In this document: positions 63,233 through 64,000 of the stretch, piece after piece
How the letters are laid out: every line of letters starts with the position of its first letter
Numbering within the stretch: position 1 is the first letter of the stretch
Origin: Rhizobium johnstonii 3841
GTDB taxonomy: Bacteria; Pseudomonadota; Alphaproteobacteria; Rhizobiales; Rhizobiaceae
Length of the DNA stretch: 64,000 bases
Assembly (NCBI RefSeq): GCF_000009265.1
Contig: NC_008380.1
Coordinates: 4,547,501-4,611,500 of the forward strand
Direction of reading: 5' to 3'
Translations under genes and position numbers: made by a program
Notes under the pieces: generated by a model
Databases searched by the model: none
Told to the model about the DNA's origin: nothing
The model's input: only the letters and a program-made list of their open reading frames with translations

Positions 63233-64000
63233 CTATTCCGCGGCCGCGGACTGCGCCGGAATTTTGCGGCGAAACATCTCCTGGGCAGCCAGCACTGCCC
63301 CGCCGGTTACCAACAGGCAGGCGAGAGCAATGCGCCAGCTCGGCTCGGCAAATCCGAACAGCACCAGAATAAGCGTCGAAAGAAGAGGTGCTGCATAACT
63401 TGCCGCGCCGAGAATCTGGATATCGCCACTCTTGACGCCGTAATCCCACGCATAGAAGGCCGCACCGACCGGAAAGAGCCCGAGCCCGGCGACAGCGACC
63501 CATTCGAAAACCGTTTCCGGCCAGACGGTCGTCTCAAGGCCGAGATGGCAGAAGAGCGACAGCATGGAGGTCGCAAGGCAGAAGCCGGTGACGACATCCG
63601 TGGAGACGGCATCGAAACGCCGCGTCAGCAGCGAATAGCCGGACCATGTGAAGGCGCAGAGAAAGGCAGCGGCGTAACCAATGGCATAGGCGCCGTTAAA
63701 ATCGATGCCGTTGCGGCTAACGATCAGGAAGGTGCCGCAAAGCCCGGCAAGCGCACCTGCTACATGATACCAGCGCAGTCGTTCGCCCGGCAGCAGCGCC
63801 GAACCGACGACGATCAACAGCGGCCAGAGATAAGCGATCAGCCCCGCCTCCACCGCCGGCGCGTTCCGGAGCGCGGTAAAATAGAGGAAATGATAGCCGA
63901 AAAGTCCTGAAATACCCGTTATCCAGACCTTGGCCGGCTGCTTCAGCAGCGCCAGGCGCGAGGGATCGAGGGAGAGCACGACGAGGCCGGGAATGCTGCC
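63233..64000 (-). CDS. EamA/DMT family transporter, N-terminus outside window
   Basis: 255 residues and the stop are present; the frame is open to the window end, so the gene begins beyond it. About eight membrane helices are visible in the two-fold EamA layout (first repeat ending in GTFLIVSRNGIDF, second with LTRRFDAVSTDVVTGF). DMT transporters move amino acids or other small metabolites; substrate unknown. Confidence 0.88.
   Translation of the reverse strand, partial: GSIPGLVVLSLDPSRLALLKQPAKVWITGISGLFGYHFLYFTALRNAPAVEAGLIAYLWPLLIVVGSALLPGERLRWYHVAGALAGLCGTFLIVSRNGIDFNGAYAIGYAAAFLCAFTWSGYSLLTRRFDAVSTDVVTGFCLATSMLSLFCHLGLETTVWPETVFEWVAVAGLGLFPVGAAFYAWDYGVKSGDIQILGAASYAAPLLSTLILVLFGFAEPSWRIALACLLVTGGAVLAAQEMFRRKIPAQSAAAE

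Overview
The window is about 61-62% G+C by eye, gene-dense, and reads as core chromosome of an alphaproteobacterium of the Rhizobiales, most likely Rhizobium (R. etli / R. leguminosarum group). Grounds: the gene order lysC-ptsP-prfA-prmC-DUF4167, the ftsE-ftsX-YdcF-plsC order with a TIGR02302 protein nearby, the rhizobial families DUF4167, DUF2125, DUF1178 and DUF1178-neighbour nitrilase, an EcfG-type stress promoter, and several copies of short palindromic intergenic repeats of the RIME type. I see no IS element, prophage, CRISPR array, plasmid gene or toxin-antitoxin pair, and no clear new multi-gene system; the most interesting material is non-coding or small.

Layout. 0-5.4 kb: 3' part of an M23 peptidase gene, clpB and a DUF4167 gene. 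5.7-11.3 kb: a minus-strand set lysC, ptsP, prfA, prmC (amino acid, PTS-Ntr and translation termination). 11.5-15.7 kb: ubiG, then a minus-strand set comF, grxC, a nitrilase and DUF1178, then a methyltransferase. 15.7-19.98 kb: a lone Flp pilin and a small membrane protein, then argJ-GNAT-mutT and a periplasmic parvulin. 20.2-25.8 kb: secA, then a flippase/acetyltransferase pair. 25.9-30.8 kb: acyl-CoA synthetase, aldo/keto reductase, and a TetR/MFS divergent pair with visible operator palindromes. 30.9-34.5 kb: tRNA-Leu(CAA), a structured non-coding stretch, small orphan genes, a stress-promoter secreted protein and a cation:proton antiporter. 34.5-41.4 kb: DedA-like, dsbB, HNH nuclease, alkA and gluQRS (start codons overlapping head to head), BrkB, SDR, a small two-helix membrane protein, cobalamin adenosyltransferase and rhomboid. 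41.4-44.3 kb: etfB-etfA-3-hydroxybutyryl-CoA dehydrogenase. 44.4-48.2 kb: TlpA-like thioredoxin, argH, a small lipoprotein and lysA. 48.4-58.3 kb: an envelope/division block (TIGR02302, response regulator, hpt, membrane protein, ftsEX, YdcF, plsC, ChaC-like, DUF2125). 58.4-64 kb: GNAT, tyrosine-pathway dehydrogenase, hisC, methyltransferase, gloB, cupin, and an EamA transporter cut by the window end.

Working together: lysC, lysA, argJ, argH, hisC and the prephenate/arogenate dehydrogenase serve amino-acid synthesis; etfBA and 3-hydroxybutyryl-CoA dehydrogenase serve acyl-CoA oxidation / polyhydroxybutyrate turnover; secA, the parvulin, dsbB, TlpA-like protein, M23 peptidase, ftsEX, plsC and the flippase serve export and envelope building. 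Non-coding highlights are three families of palindromic repeats, a triple 22-23 bp tandem TTC-N5-GAA array ahead of the lipoprotein-lysA pair, a LiuR-like palindrome ahead of etfBA, a perfect 14-bp operator palindrome between tetR and the MFS gene, and an EcfG-type promoter. Function calls rest on motif reading and memory of the families, not on searches.
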